Source of the DNA: Phocaeicola coprophilus
Lineage (GTDB): Bacteria > Bacteroidota > Bacteroidia > Bacteroidales > Bacteroidaceae
NCBI GenBank assembly: GCA_016900015.1
Contig: JACJJM010000016.1
Coordinates: 1 to 64,000 of the forward strand
DNA: 64,000 nt
Direction: 5' to 3'
The number at the start of each line of letters is the position of its first letter. Positions within the stretch are counted from its first letter, which is position 1. The translations under genes were made by a program, and so were the position numbers. The notes under the pieces were generated by a model. It saw only the letters and a list, made by a program, of their open reading frames with translations, was not told where the DNA came from and made no database searches. Shown here in pieces: positions 44,079 to 52,640 of the stretch.

Positions 44079-45347
44079 TTATCTGATTTTTAGTGTGATT
44101 ATGGTAATAGCCGCCAATACGATGGTCACAATCCAGAAGCGGACCGTAATCTTTGATTCGTGGAACACATTGGCAGGCTTTGTAAATACATAGTGGCAAC
44201 TGGGGTCAAGCTGTGCCATCGTCGTGCGAAAATGGTCATGGATGGGAGTCCGCTTGAACAGGCGTTGCTTGATGCCCTGCTTCTTCCCGGCCTTGTAATA
44301 GCGTACCTGGAGAATGACCGAAAGGTTTTCCACCAGGAACACGCCACAGAGGATGGGGATGAGCAGTTCCTTGTGTATGATGATGGCAAACACGGCGATG
44401 ATGCCGCCGATGGTCAGGCTGCCCGTGTCGCCCATGAATATCTGGGCCGGGTAGGCATTGTACCACAGGAAACCGATGAGTGCACCGATGAAGGCGCAGA
44501 TGAAGATGACCAGCTCCTCGCTACCCGGTATATACATTATATTAAGGTAGCCTGCGTATTCGATATGACTCGACACGTAGGCCAGTATGCCCAGCGTGAC
44601 GCCGATGATGGCGGAGTTTCCGGCCGCCATGCCGTCCATGCCGTCGTTCAGGTTTGCTCCGTTTGATACGGCCGTGACCACGAAGATGGTGACGAAGACA
44701 AAGAGAATCCATCCGGCTGTCTCCTTATGTTCGCCCATGAAGCCCACGATGTCGGCATAGTCCAAGTTGTTGTTCTTGAAGAAGGGGATAGTGGTCTGTG
44801 TGGATTTCTCCGCTTCGCTTTCGTGCACGATGGCGACGGTGTTGTTTCCCTGGGGAGTTTCGATGTTCTTACGGATGACCACGTCGGGGCTGAGGTAGAG
44901 CGTGAGGCCCACGATGAGTCCCAGGCCCACTTGCCCGATGACTTTGAATTTGCCGTGCAAGCCTTCCTTGTCGTGCTTGAACACTTTGATATAGTCGTCC
45001 AGAAAACCCAGCGTACCCAGCCAGACTGTGGTGATGAGCATGAGTATCATGTAGATGTTGTGCAGCTTTCCGAGCAGGAGACAGGGGATGAGGATGGCTA
45101 CGATGATGATGATGCCACCCATCGTGGGTACGCCCACCTTGTTCGTGTTGAACGGGTCGATGCTGGCGTCGCGTTGTGTCTCCGAGATTTGTTTCCGCTT
45201 CAGCAGGGAGATGAAGTATTGGCCGAAGATGGCCGAGATGAGCAGGGCCAGGATGATGGCCATCAGCGAACGGAACGACACGTAGCCAAACATGCGCGCT
45301 CCCGGAAAGTTCAGTTCTTCCAGATACTTGAAAAAATAGTAGAGCAT
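44079..45347 (-). CDS. mraY: Phospho-N-acetylmuramoyl-pentapeptide transferase MraY
   Basis: 422 residues, ten membrane segments. It transfers phospho-MurNAc-pentapeptide to undecaprenyl phosphate to form lipid I. Motifs: KVGVPTMGG, FLDDYIKVFKHDKEGLHGKFKV, NGANLNDGMDGMAAGN with the catalytic Asp residues, FMGDTGSLTIGG and RTPIHDHFR. About 60 residues longer than E. coli MraY, mainly in a loop after TLYLSPDVVIRK, as is usual in Bacteroidetes. Confidence 0.96.
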   Translation of the reverse strand: MLYYFFKYLEELNFPGARMFGYVSFRSLMAIILALLISAIFGQYFISLLKRKQISETQRDASIDPFNTNKVGVPTMGGIIIIVAILIPCLLLGKLHNIYMILMLITTVWLGTLGFLDDYIKVFKHDKEGLHGKFKVIGQVGLGLIVGLTLYLSPDVVIRKNIETPQGNNTVAIVHESEAEKSTQTTIPFFKNNNLDYADIVGFMGEHKETAGWILFVFVTIFVVTAVSNGANLNDGMDGMAAGNSAIIGVTLGILAYVSSHIEYAGYLNIMYIPGSEELVIFICAFIGALIGFLWYNAYPAQIFMGDTGSLTIGGIIAVFAIIIHKELLIPILCGVFLVENLSVILQVRYYKAGKKQGIKQRLFKRTPIHDHFRTTMAQLDPSCHYVFTKPANVFHESKITVRFWIVTIVLAAITIITLKIR

Positions 45348-45375
45348 GAATCGTCAGTTAAAGGTTTAGTTGTAT

Positions 45376-46827
45376 TTAGTTTGCAAATAGGTCGCGGATG
45401 ACTTCCCGGTCGTCGAAGTGGTGTTTCACGCCTTTGATTTCCTGGTAGTCTTCATGTCCCTTGCCGGCCACCAGCACGACGTCGCCCGGCTGGGCCAGCA
45501 TGCAAGCCGTGCGTATGGCTTCGCGGCGGTCGACGATGGCGAGCGTCTTCTTCTTGTCCTCCGCAGTCAGTCCGGCCAGCATGTCGTCGATGATGGCCTG
45601 CGGGTCTTCGAAGCGGGGATTGTCGGAGGTGATGAGAAGGCGGTCGCTCTGCCGGGCAGCTTCCTGTGCCATGAGCGGGCGTTTCCCCTTGTCGCGGTTG
45701 CCTCCGGCTCCCACCACGGTGATGACCTGTCCCCGGCCGCGCAGCACTTCATGGATGGCGTTCAGGACATTTTCCAGCGCGTCGGGTGTGTGGGCATAGT
45801 CCACGATGGCCGTGTAGCCGCTGGGCGAGCGCATGGAGTCGAACCGTCCGGCTACCGGGCGCAGGAGGCTCAGCTCCACGAGCACGTCTTCCGGCTTCTC
45901 TCCGAGGAGCACGGCTGCTCCGTAGACGGCCAAGAGGTTGGCCGCGTTGAAGCGTCCGATGAACTGCACGTTCACTTCCCTGCCGTTGATGTCGAGGAGC
46001 ATGCCGTCGAAACCGTCTTCCAACACTTTGCCCTGGAAATCTGCCAGGCTGCGGAGCGAGTAAGCCGCGACTTGTGCGCGGGTGTTCTGCACCATCACGT
46101 TGCCGTTGCGGTCATCGGCATTGGTGAGGGCAAAGGCCGTCTTCGGCAGTCCGTCGAAGAATGCTTTCTTGGCTTTCAGGTAGTTTTCAAATGTCTTATG
46201 GTAGTCCAGATGGTCGCGTGTCAGGTTGGTGAAGATGCCTCCGGCAAAGCGCAGGCCTCCGATGCGTTTTTGGGCCACGGCGTGTGAGCTTACTTCCATG
46301 AAGGCGTATTGACAACCGGCGTCGGCCATGCGTCCCAGCAGCGTGTTGAGCGTGATGGGGTCGGGCGTCGTGTGGTCGGTGGGGATGGCTTCGCCGTCGA
46401 TGTAGTTGCAGACGGTCGAAAGCAGTCCCACTTTGTAGCCGAAGTGGCGGAACATATTATATAATAAGGTGGCGATGGTCGTTTTGCCGTTTGTTCCTGT
46501 CACGCCCACCAGTTTCAGCCTGGACGTGGGGTCGCCGCAGAAAGTCGTAGCCACCTGGCCTACCACGTCTTCCGTGTCGTCCACCTGCACATAGGTCACA
46601 CCCTCGGCCCTTGTGTCGGGGAGTGTCTCGCACAGCACGGCGGCAGCTCCTTGGGCGATGGCTTTGCCGATGTAGGTGTGTCCGTCAGTCTGGGTGCCGC
46701 GCAGGGCGACAAACAGATGGCCCGGCTTGATGAGGCGGGAATCGATGTTCACGCCCGTGATGTCGCATTGCAGGTCGCCCGTCAGGCTCTTTATCTTGAT
46801 GTCTTTGATTAGCGTTTCCAGTTTCAT
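45376..46827 (-). CDS. murE: UDP-N-acetylmuramoyl-tripeptide synthetase MurE
   Basis: 483 residues. MurE adds the third stem amino acid to UDP-MurNAc-L-Ala-D-Glu. The ATP loop [39 protein letters not shown] and [12 protein letters not shown] are present. SDNPRFEDP near residue 410 corresponds to the DNPR motif that selects meso-diaminopimelate. It starts 28 bp upstream of mraY. Confidence 0.95.
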   Translation of the reverse strand: MKLETLIKDIKIKSLTGDLQCDITGVNIDSRLIKPGHLFVALRGTQTDGHTYIGKAIAQGAAAVLCETLPDTRAEGVTYVQVDDTEDVVGQVATTFCGDPTSRLKLVGVTGTNGKTTIATLLYNMFRHFGYKVGLLSTVCNYIDGEAIPTDHTTPDPITLNTLLGRMADAGCQYAFMEVSSHAVAQKRIGGLRFAGGIFTNLTRDHLDYHKTFENYLKAKKAFFDGLPKTAFALTNADDRNGNVMVQNTRAQVAAYSLRSLADFQGKVLEDGFDGMLLDINGREVNVQFIGRFNAANLLAVYGAAVLLGEKPEDVLVELSLLRPVAGRFDSMRSPSGYTAIVDYAHTPDALENVLNAIHEVLRGRGQVITVVGAGGNRDKGKRPLMAQEAARQSDRLLITSDNPRFEDPQAIIDDMLAGLTAEDKKKTLAIVDRREAIRTACMLAQPGDVVLVAGKGHEDYQEIKGVKHHFDDREVIRDLFAN

Positions 46828-46878
46828 GATTGTTTTGAGTTATAGGGTTTGTAGGTTGGGAGGTTTTGAATCCATCTG

Positions 46879-46886
46879 CAAACTTA
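46879..46886 (-). promoter_or_regulatory. Candidate internal -7 box before murE
   Basis: TAAGTTTG on the minus strand in the 95-bp ftsI-murE gap, 52 bp before murE. A 10-bp inverted repeat (46860-46869 with 46900-46909) surrounds it. CAAA at 46901 is too close to serve as a proper -33. Confidence 0.35.
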
Positions 46887-46922
46887 GGAAGTTGGCAGCT
46901 CAAAACCTCGTTAATTCACAAA

Positions 46923-49091
46923 TTAGTTTCTTAGCTTCAGCGTGATGCTTCGCCCTTTCACGGCCCGGCTTCCGGGGGGCAGGCTTTGCTGGTAGACGTG
47001 GCCGATGCCTTCCAGGCTGACCTTCAGGCCGGCCTGTTCGAGGAGGTAGACCGCGTCTTTGGCTCCCATGCCTTTCACGTTGGGGACGAGACCTTTGGAT
47101 AGTTTGTGCGGTTGCAGCGTCACGCCGTCAGGCTCATGCTTGACCTTGCCCCATGTCACGGAGGCGTCGCCCGAGTCGGCACTTCGTGAATTCTTGATGT
47201 CCAATGCGGCCAGCACGCGGGCTGCTTCGTTCAGGTCGCCGTCTTTCACGGACGGGATGACGACGGATGTGGAGTCGATGGCGTCTTCCAGCTTCAGCGT
47301 CAGGTCCTTGGCATAGACGCGCTCGGCGATGCGGCTGAACACGCTGCCTGCCATCAGGCCTCCGGATGCCGGACCATGGGGGATACGGATGGAGACGATG
47401 CAACTGTATTTCGGATGTTCGGACGGGAAGTAGCCGCAGAAGCTCACCAGGTATTGCACCGTGCCTGACTTGTATCCTCCGCTGCCCTGCGACACTTGTG
47501 CCGTGCCGGTCTTGCCCGACACGCTGAACTGCTTGCTGCCCGCGGGCTTGGCCAGTCCCTGGCTGACCACCCGCCGCAGGATGGTGTGTATCCACGTCAG
47601 CGTGGTGTCGGAGCAGATTTTCGGGTTGATGACCTCGACCGGGTATTCCTCGACCACACTGCCGTCACGCACGGCCTTGGTCACGAAGCGCGGGCGCACC
47701 ATCTTCCCGTCGTTGGCTATGGCGTTGTAGAATGTCAGGATGTTGATGGGCGGAATCATGGTCTCGTAGCCGATGCTCATCCACGGGAGGGTCGTGCCGG
47801 CGAAATATTTTTCCTTCGGGCCTAAGATTTTGGGCTTGCCCTCGCCCGGCACTTGCAGGTGCAGGGGCTGGTCGAGGCTCATGCGTTTCAGGCCGTCGAC
47901 ATATTTCTGCGGATTGTCGTGGTAGAAGTGGTCGATGATGCTGGACACGCCCACGTTGGACGACACTTCGAGGATGCGGCTGACGTTGATTTTTCCGTAG
48001 CCTCCCCGGTGCCAGTTGTGGTCGCGCATGATGCCCCCGTGCATGGGCACGACGCCGTTGCCCGTGTCCACTTCATAGTCCGGTGTGATGTATCCGTCGT
48101 CCATGGCCACCATGATGGAGGCTGTCTTGAAGGTCGAGCCGGGTTCCATCATGGCCCCCACGGCCCAGTTGTCCTTTTCCGCGTAGAGGCTGTCGCCGGT
48201 CCGGGTCAGGTTGACGATGGCTTTCACGTCGCCTGTGGCCACTTCCATCAGGACGGCCGTCCCCCAGAGGGCGTTAATCTCTTTCAGCTTGTCGCGCAGG
48301 GCCTTCTCGGCGATGTCCTGCATGTCGACGTCGATGGTGCTGATGATGTCGCACCCTTCTTCCGGCTGGCGGTCGACGATGAGCAGCTGGTCGTGGTTCA
48401 TCACGCGTTGCTTGTGGGCCAGGCCGGGCGTGCCGCGCAGCAGGGAGTCAAACGAGAGTTCCAGGCCGCTGATGGCCGAGTCCTTGGAGGGGAACATCTC
48501 GCCCAGCGTGCGCCGGGCCAGCGAGCCGAAAGGTTTCTTGCGCTGGTTGAACGGTTGGTTGGTGAGGCCGCATTGCCTCCCGAGATAGGATTGAAGCAGT
48601 TGTTTCACTTCCTGATATTTCGTGTAGGAGATGCGGTCGGGATAGAGCTGGTGATACTGGCTCTTTTTCTGCATGCCCTTCTTGATGACAGCCTTGAACT
48701 CGCGTGCGCTCCGGTCGGGGAGCAACTTGTGCAGCCCTTTGCTGATGTCGTCCAGATGGGCCGTAATCCGTTCGTTCTTTTCCTTGACCAGCTTCGGGTC
48801 GACGATCTTGTTGTTTTGCGAGTCGTTTTTCCAGCATCCTGCCAGGAAGTCCATGTAGATTTTGTATTCCGGCAGGCTGCTGGCCATGAGCTGTCCGTCA
48901 GCCGAGAGGATGTTGCCCCGCACGGCCGGCACGGAGACGTTGTTGGTCACGAAGCGTTTGGCCACCACTTGCCAGTAGTCGCGTTCGCCGAACATGATGA
49001 TGCCTCCTTTCACGATGATGGATATGCCCACCACCGCCATCACGGAGATGATGCAGAAGTAGCGGGGCATGATATTCTTGTGCTTGGCCAT
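46923..49091 (-). CDS. ftsI: Class B penicillin-binding protein FtsI with PASTA domain
   Basis: 722 residues: one membrane segment near residues 10-35, a dimerisation domain, then the transpeptidase. The catalytic motifs are GSTFK (Ser nucleophile), SSN in LEVSSNVGVSS and KTGTAQ. The last 65 residues (VPNVKGMGAKDAVYLLEQAGLKVSLEG...SITLKLRN) form one PASTA domain, usual for Bacteroidetes FtsI. It crosslinks septal peptidoglycan with FtsW. It starts 4 bp after the ftsL-like gene ends. Confidence 0.95.
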   Translation of the reverse strand: MAKHKNIMPRYFCIISVMAVVGISIIVKGGIIMFGERDYWQVVAKRFVTNNVSVPAVRGNILSADGQLMASSLPEYKIYMDFLAGCWKNDSQNNKIVDPKLVKEKNERITAHLDDISKGLHKLLPDRSAREFKAVIKKGMQKKSQYHQLYPDRISYTKYQEVKQLLQSYLGRQCGLTNQPFNQRKKPFGSLARRTLGEMFPSKDSAISGLELSFDSLLRGTPGLAHKQRVMNHDQLLIVDRQPEEGCDIISTIDVDMQDIAEKALRDKLKEINALWGTAVLMEVATGDVKAIVNLTRTGDSLYAEKDNWAVGAMMEPGSTFKTASIMVAMDDGYITPDYEVDTGNGVVPMHGGIMRDHNWHRGGYGKINVSRILEVSSNVGVSSIIDHFYHDNPQKYVDGLKRMSLDQPLHLQVPGEGKPKILGPKEKYFAGTTLPWMSIGYETMIPPINILTFYNAIANDGKMVRPRFVTKAVRDGSVVEEYPVEVINPKICSDTTLTWIHTILRRVVSQGLAKPAGSKQFSVSGKTGTAQVSQGSGGYKSGTVQYLVSFCGYFPSEHPKYSCIVSIRIPHGPASGGLMAGSVFSRIAERVYAKDLTLKLEDAIDSTSVVIPSVKDGDLNEAARVLAALDIKNSRSADSGDASVTWGKVKHEPDGVTLQPHKLSKGLVPNVKGMGAKDAVYLLEQAGLKVSLEGIGHVYQQSLPPGSRAVKGRSITLKLRN

Positions 49092-49095
49092 AAGT

Positions 49096-49506
49096 CTACT
49101 TGATTAGGTAAGGAGGGTTGGTCGATGTTTGCAGGTCGCTCTTCTCGCGCGACACGTATTCTTCGATTTTCGACTGGCGGCTCTTTTCCGTCAGTTCCGA
49201 CGAGCGTGTCAGGGCGTTGTACTTCATGTCGGTCAACTCCTTCTTCAGGCGGTCGATTTCGATGAGTTTCTGTTGGCAGGCATAGCGGTTGCTGATGTAG
49301 AGGATGGCGCATAAGACCAATTCTATCAGCAGCCAGAATTGGCGTTGGAAAAACCTGTGGGTCAGGATTTCGCCTCCCAGGATGTTTTTTATAAACCGCT
49401 TGAACGACAGGTGCTTGAACTGTTCGCCTGCAGTCGCGTTCTGCTCCGGTGCAGCCTGCGGTGCGCCGGTTTCAGGTATGTCTGTGTACTTCTTTTCTTC
49501 TTCCAT
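49096..49506 (-). CDS. ftsL: FtsL-like cell division protein
   Basis: 136 residues: a charged cytoplasmic N-terminus, one membrane segment at about 52-70 (QFWLLIELVLCAILYISNRYA) and a periplasmic coiled coil (KLIEIDRLKKELTDMKYNA). Position between rsmH and ftsI and this topology identify it as the FtsL of the division complex. Sequence similarity to other FtsL proteins is weak, as always in this family. Confidence 0.85.
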   Translation of the reverse strand: MEEEKKYTDIPETGAPQAAPEQNATAGEQFKHLSFKRFIKNILGGEILTHRFFQRQFWLLIELVLCAILYISNRYACQQKLIEIDRLKKELTDMKYNALTRSSELTEKSRQSKIEEYVSREKSDLQTSTNPPYLIK

Positions 49507-49522
49507 AAGGCGTTGTGTTCGT

Positions 49523-50434
49523 TTAGTTCTTTTCAGCGATGCGGAGCTTGGCGCTGCGTGAGCGCGGGTTGCGCTGCTGTTCGTCGTCGTCGGGCGTGAC
49601 GACCTTGTTGTTCACCAGCCGGAAGGGAGCCTGCACGTTGCCGAAAAAGTCTTTCTCGATGCGTCCCTCCGTGTTGCCTGCCCGCATGAGGTTTTTCACC
49701 ATGCGGTCTTCCAGCGAGTGGTAGGTGATGACCACCAGCCGGCCACCGGGCTTCAGCACCCGTGTCGCGTCGGAGAGCATTTCCTTCAGGGCTTCCATCT
49801 CCTGGTTCACCTCGATGCGCAGTGCCTGGAACACTTTGGCCAGCTCCTTCTTCTCGCGTTCGCGTCCGAACAGGGGGCGGACGACGGCGAGGAAGTCGTC
49901 GATGGTGGCGATGGGCGTGCGTGTGCGCGCCTTCACCAGTGCGGAAGCCAGCCGGCGGCTGTTTTTCAGTTCGCCGTAGAGGTGGAAGATGTTAGCCAGC
50001 CGTTCTTCGGCATACGTGTTGACCACGTCGGCTGCCGTGAGGCCCGAACGTTTGTTCATGCGCATGTCCAGCTTTCCTTCGAAGCGGAAGGAGAATCCCC
50101 GCTCGCTGTCGTCAAAATGGTGGGAAGACACGCCCAGGTCGGCCAGGATGGCATCCACTTCCTCGCAGCCGTAGTAGCGCAGGAAGTTGCGCAGGTAGCG
50201 GAAGTTGCTGCGCACGAAGGTGAAGCGCGGGTCGGCGATGATGTTGCGTTCGGCATCTTCGTCTTGGTCGAAGCCGTAGAGATGGGCCGTGTCGTCCATG
50301 CGTCTCAGGATTTCGCGTGAGTGTCCGCCCCCGCCGAAGGTCACGTCCACATACACGCCTCCGGGCCGGATGTTCATGCCGTCCACGCTTGCTTGGAGCA
50401 GGACGGGCACGTGATAGACTTTGTCTTCATTCAT
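49523..50434 (-). CDS. rsmH: 16S rRNA (cytosine1402-N4)-methyltransferase RsmH
   Basis: 303 residues. It methylates C1402 in the ribosomal P site. S-adenosylmethionine-binding motif VDVTFGGGGHSREIL, then ADLGVSSHHFDDSERGFSF and TYHSLEDRMVKNLM are all family hallmarks. It is the first gene of this dcw run. The usual partner mraZ, which normally lies directly upstream, is absent. Confidence 0.95.
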   Translation of the reverse strand: MNEDKVYHVPVLLQASVDGMNIRPGGVYVDVTFGGGGHSREILRRMDDTAHLYGFDQDEDAERNIIADPRFTFVRSNFRYLRNFLRYYGCEEVDAILADLGVSSHHFDDSERGFSFRFEGKLDMRMNKRSGLTAADVVNTYAEERLANIFHLYGELKNSRRLASALVKARTRTPIATIDDFLAVVRPLFGREREKKELAKVFQALRIEVNQEMEALKEMLSDATRVLKPGGRLVVITYHSLEDRMVKNLMRAGNTEGRIEKDFFGNVQAPFRLVNNKVVTPDDDEQQRNPRSRSAKLRIAEKN

Positions 50435-50821
50435 TTTTATTCTTGGCTGTCGTTGAAATAGGGTTAGAGCGTGAGCGTCAGGGACGTGCGGACAGGTTTT
50501 GCCGCTTCGTCTCCCGGATTGTCCTCAGGCGCTGATTTTGTGTGTAAAATTACATAATTCCTAAGTATCGTGTACGTTATTTCACCAAAAACCTGCGAAT
50601 TAGTTTTCAACACGATGTTTATAAGCTCCCCGCCTTGACTTTGAGGTGGTTAGCGGCGCATGTATCCGGCCCGTGCACGGGAAGGAGGGTAGCCGTGGGC
50701 GGAAAGGAAGGCGGACGTGGACGGAAAGGAGGGGATGGACGGGCGGAAAGGAGGGGATGGACGGGCGGAAAGGAGTCCGTCCGTGCGTGTGGAGGTGCCG
50801 ACCCGCGGACGCGGCAGGCTG
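50435..50821. other. Gene-free region upstream of rsmH
   Basis: 387 bp with no gene. It holds AT-rich DNA likely to contain the rsmH promoter (50520-50610) and the longest 22-bp array of the window (50679-50788). mraZ would be expected here. Confidence 0.7.
50679..50788 (+). repeat. Tandem array of five 22-bp GGAAAGGA units
   Basis: Units at 50679, 50701, 50723, 50745 and 50767. The units at 50723 and 50745 are identical. The first has GGGTAGCCG like the other arrays; the last has GTCCGTCCGTGCG. The constant half is GGAAAGGA (GGGAAGGA in the first unit). Exact 22-bp spacing without unique spacers rules out a CRISPR array. Confidence 0.9.
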
Positions 50822-51484
50822 TCATTGCACTTTGTAAAGATTCATCTCATCCTGGAAATCATGGAGGATGGCAAACAGGGTCTGTTCGCCGGCCTTGCGT
50901 GCCCGGATGACCATCGTCACCTGGTAGGTCGTGGCACGTTCGTGGTTGACTTGCTCCATCTCGTAGGAAGCGATGATGAAGCCGTCCGACAGAAGCCGTT
51001 CGCGCACGGCATTCACCACTTCGCGCCGCGAGGTGGAAAACTCGACATAGGAGCTTTTCATGCCGATGCTCTTGAACAGGTAGCTGAGCACTTCCAGTCC
51101 CACGAGGGTGAGTGCGGCGGCCGAAGTCCCCAGCCAGTACATACCCGCACCGATGGCCATGCCGATGCCTGCCGTGACCCAGATGCCTGCGGCCGTGGTC
51201 AGCCCGCGCACGATTTGCTTCTGGAAGATGATGGTGCCCGCGCCGATGAAACCGATGCCTGTCACCACCTGAGAGGCGATGCGGCTCGGGTCGAGGCTGA
51301 CTCCCGGCTCTCCGAGCAGTGCGTCGTAGGCATATTGAGAGAGAATCATGAACAGGGCGCTGCCCAGCGACACGAGGAAGTGAGTGCGATAGCCGGCCTC
51401 CTTGGCGCGGTATTCGCGGTCCAGCCCGATGAGTGCTCCCAGCACCCCGGCGAGAAACAGGCGGAAGATGAATTCGAGTGTCAT
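50822..51484 (-). CDS. MgtC/SapB-family membrane protein
   Basis: 220 residues: four or five membrane segments in residues 1-135 and a small soluble domain (about 145-220, ACT-like). GLDREYRAKEAGYRTHFLVSLGSALFMILSQYA and DPSRIASQVVTGIGFIGAGTII are the conserved MgtC stretches, including the charged residues. The family is linked to growth at low magnesium and to acid or membrane-potential stress. It is a single gene with a candidate -7 box 24 bp upstream. Confidence 0.88.
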   Translation of the reverse strand: MTLEFIFRLFLAGVLGALIGLDREYRAKEAGYRTHFLVSLGSALFMILSQYAYDALLGEPGVSLDPSRIASQVVTGIGFIGAGTIIFQKQIVRGLTTAAGIWVTAGIGMAIGAGMYWLGTSAAALTLVGLEVLSYLFKSIGMKSSYVEFSTSRREVVNAVRERLLSDGFIIASYEMEQVNHERATTYQVTMVIRARKAGEQTLFAILHDFQDEMNLYKVQ

Positions 51485-51855
51485 AAGCCTTGCATTTTAT
51501 CCGAACTCAAAGATACGACAATCCCGCGTCAGTCGTTTGACTTCGAAGCGTTTTTTAGGAAGTGTTTGGATTTGGCCGGGCAGGCCGGGGAAGCGGCGAC
51601 GGCTGGGAAAAAGGAAAGAGGAAGGGCGGACAGGGGCCTTCCTCTTTCTGGACTCCTCGACCGGGTTGAGAGACTGGAGCGACGGGCTTGCCTTGCAGGT
51701 CTGTTTGCTTACGAACCTTTTCATCATACCGGCAGCAAGGGCAAGCCGGAGCGTCGCCAATGACAATGGAGCATTCCCGGCCGGCGTGTGGCGCCCGGAG
51801 TCCTGTCATTGAAAACAGGTAAATGAATATGAAGTGTTGGAATATGTCGGAAGGG
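51485..51855. other. Gene-free region between mgtC and a small lipoprotein
   Basis: Holds the mgtC -7 box and a perfect 12-bp hairpin (51614-51625 with 51637-51648), plus GC-rich DNA. Short minus-strand frames of about 90-105 codons cross it but show no family features and no plausible start signals. Confidence 0.6.
51508..51515 (-). promoter_or_regulatory. Candidate -7 box for the MgtC-family gene
   Basis: TATCTTTG on the minus strand, 23 bp before the start codon; no -33 TTTG. Confidence 0.4.
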
Positions 51856-52377
51856 TCATGGGTTGTCACACTCCTCGATGCTAAACCGGTTCATGGTCAG
51901 GCGGATGGAGTCTTCCAGCGTGCGGTAGACCACGGCCCGGAGGGTCATCCCGTCGTTGGCTTCCAGGATGTAGCTGTCGCCGGAGTAGGTCATGCGGTGC
52001 CACATGCCGTTTTGCCCGTAGAGGAAGTGGACGACGTTCAGGTCTGACTGGTAGTCCCAGCTGATGCGGTATTTCGCCGTCTCTCCCTTGTGGAAGGAGA
52101 AGGTGCATGTCTGCTCGTCGTAGTCGACATGGTCGAGGCTGGTGATTTCCTCCTTATGGAAGTTGAGCACGGCGGCGTTTCCCAGGGTGTCGTATTCCAT
52201 TTGCAGGTAGTTTTCCGGCGTGCAGTGGTAGCTGAATGTTTCCTCCAGGTGCATCTTGGGCAGAGGCTGGTAGGAGCTCCCGTCCTGGTCGTCGCATGCT
52301 TGCAGGCCCGTCAGGCAGAGCAGGAACCACGCGCCTGCGCCGGAGAGGAGTGAGAGTCGTTTGCAGTTGTCTTTCAT
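51856..52377 (-). CDS. Lipoprotein of unknown function
   Basis: 173 residues from ATG 52377; a longer frame to 52569 crosses the promoter and was rejected. The signal peptide ends in LQAC (Cys28). The mature part has alternating beta-strand patterns: METFSYHC-type start, YLQMEYDTLGNAAVLNFHKEEI, and TCTFSFHKGETAKYRISWDY. I recognise no family. Two Cys late in the chain and near the start could pair. Two 12-bp direct repeats and a -7 box precede it, suggesting activator-dependent expression. Confidence 0.7.
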   Translation of the reverse strand: MKDNCKRLSLLSGAGAWFLLCLTGLQACDDQDGSSYQPLPKMHLEETFSYHCTPENYLQMEYDTLGNAAVLNFHKEEITSLDHVDYDEQTCTFSFHKGETAKYRISWDYQSDLNVVHFLYGQNGMWHRMTYSGDSYILEANDGMTLRAVVYRTLEDSIRLTMNRFSIEECDNP

Positions 52378-52418
52378 CTTGTTTTTGTGTTGCGGGGGTA
52401 TCCCCGTGTCAGATGCTG

Positions 52419-52426
52419 CAAAGTTA
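52419..52426 (-). promoter_or_regulatory. Candidate -7 box for the small lipoprotein gene
   Basis: TAACTTTG on the minus strand, 41 bp before ATG 52377. There is no TTTG at -33; instead a direct repeat (52451-52483) lies there. Confidence 0.5.
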
Positions 52427-52450
52427 GAGTGCCTCGGCGTGAGCCGTTTT

Positions 52451-52483
52451 GTCCCTATCCGCAAAGAGTTGGTCCCAATCCGC
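52451..52483 (-). promoter_or_regulatory. Direct-repeat candidate operator
   Basis: GTCCCTATCCGC at 52451-52462 and GTCCCAATCCGC at 52472-52483 differ at one base and are 21 bp apart start to start, two helical turns. The near copy begins 24 bp upstream of the -7 box. This layout suits a dimeric activator binding one face of the DNA. Confidence 0.5.
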
Positions 52484-52561
52484 CATTTAAGTCTTTTTTG
52501 GTTGGTAAATCCATAGATTGTTGAAAAAAAGACAGCTTTTGCGCCCTTTGGGTAAAAAAAG

Positions 52562-52599
52562 GTCTGCAAGGTCCACCTCTGGAAGGTGGCTTTGCAGAC
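52562..52599 (-). terminator. Intrinsic terminator of the DUF4251 gene
   Basis: Stem GTCTGCAA (52562-52569) with TTGCAGAC (52592-52599), continued inside by CCACCT/AGGTGG. On the minus strand it is followed by seven T (A-run at 52554-52560). It lies 42 bp beyond the stop codon. Confidence 0.85.
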
Positions 52600-52640
52600 G
52601 ATGAGGGGAAGTCGTGTTGCTTCTCTTGATGGCGGGCGGC

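Noticed and set aside
50679-50788. CRISPR array
   Set aside because: The 22-bp units follow one another directly with no unique spacers of constant length, and no cas genes are in the window.
50635-50910. Repetitive small protein encoded by the 22-bp array (also at 32377 and 57447)
   Set aside because: A 22-bp period shifts frame at every unit, so no stable peptide repeat results; the frames are open only because the DNA is G-rich.
51497-51869. Short minus-strand frames of 89 and 104 codons between mgtC and the lipoprotein gene
   Set aside because: No signal peptide, domain or coupling; one covers the mgtC promoter region.
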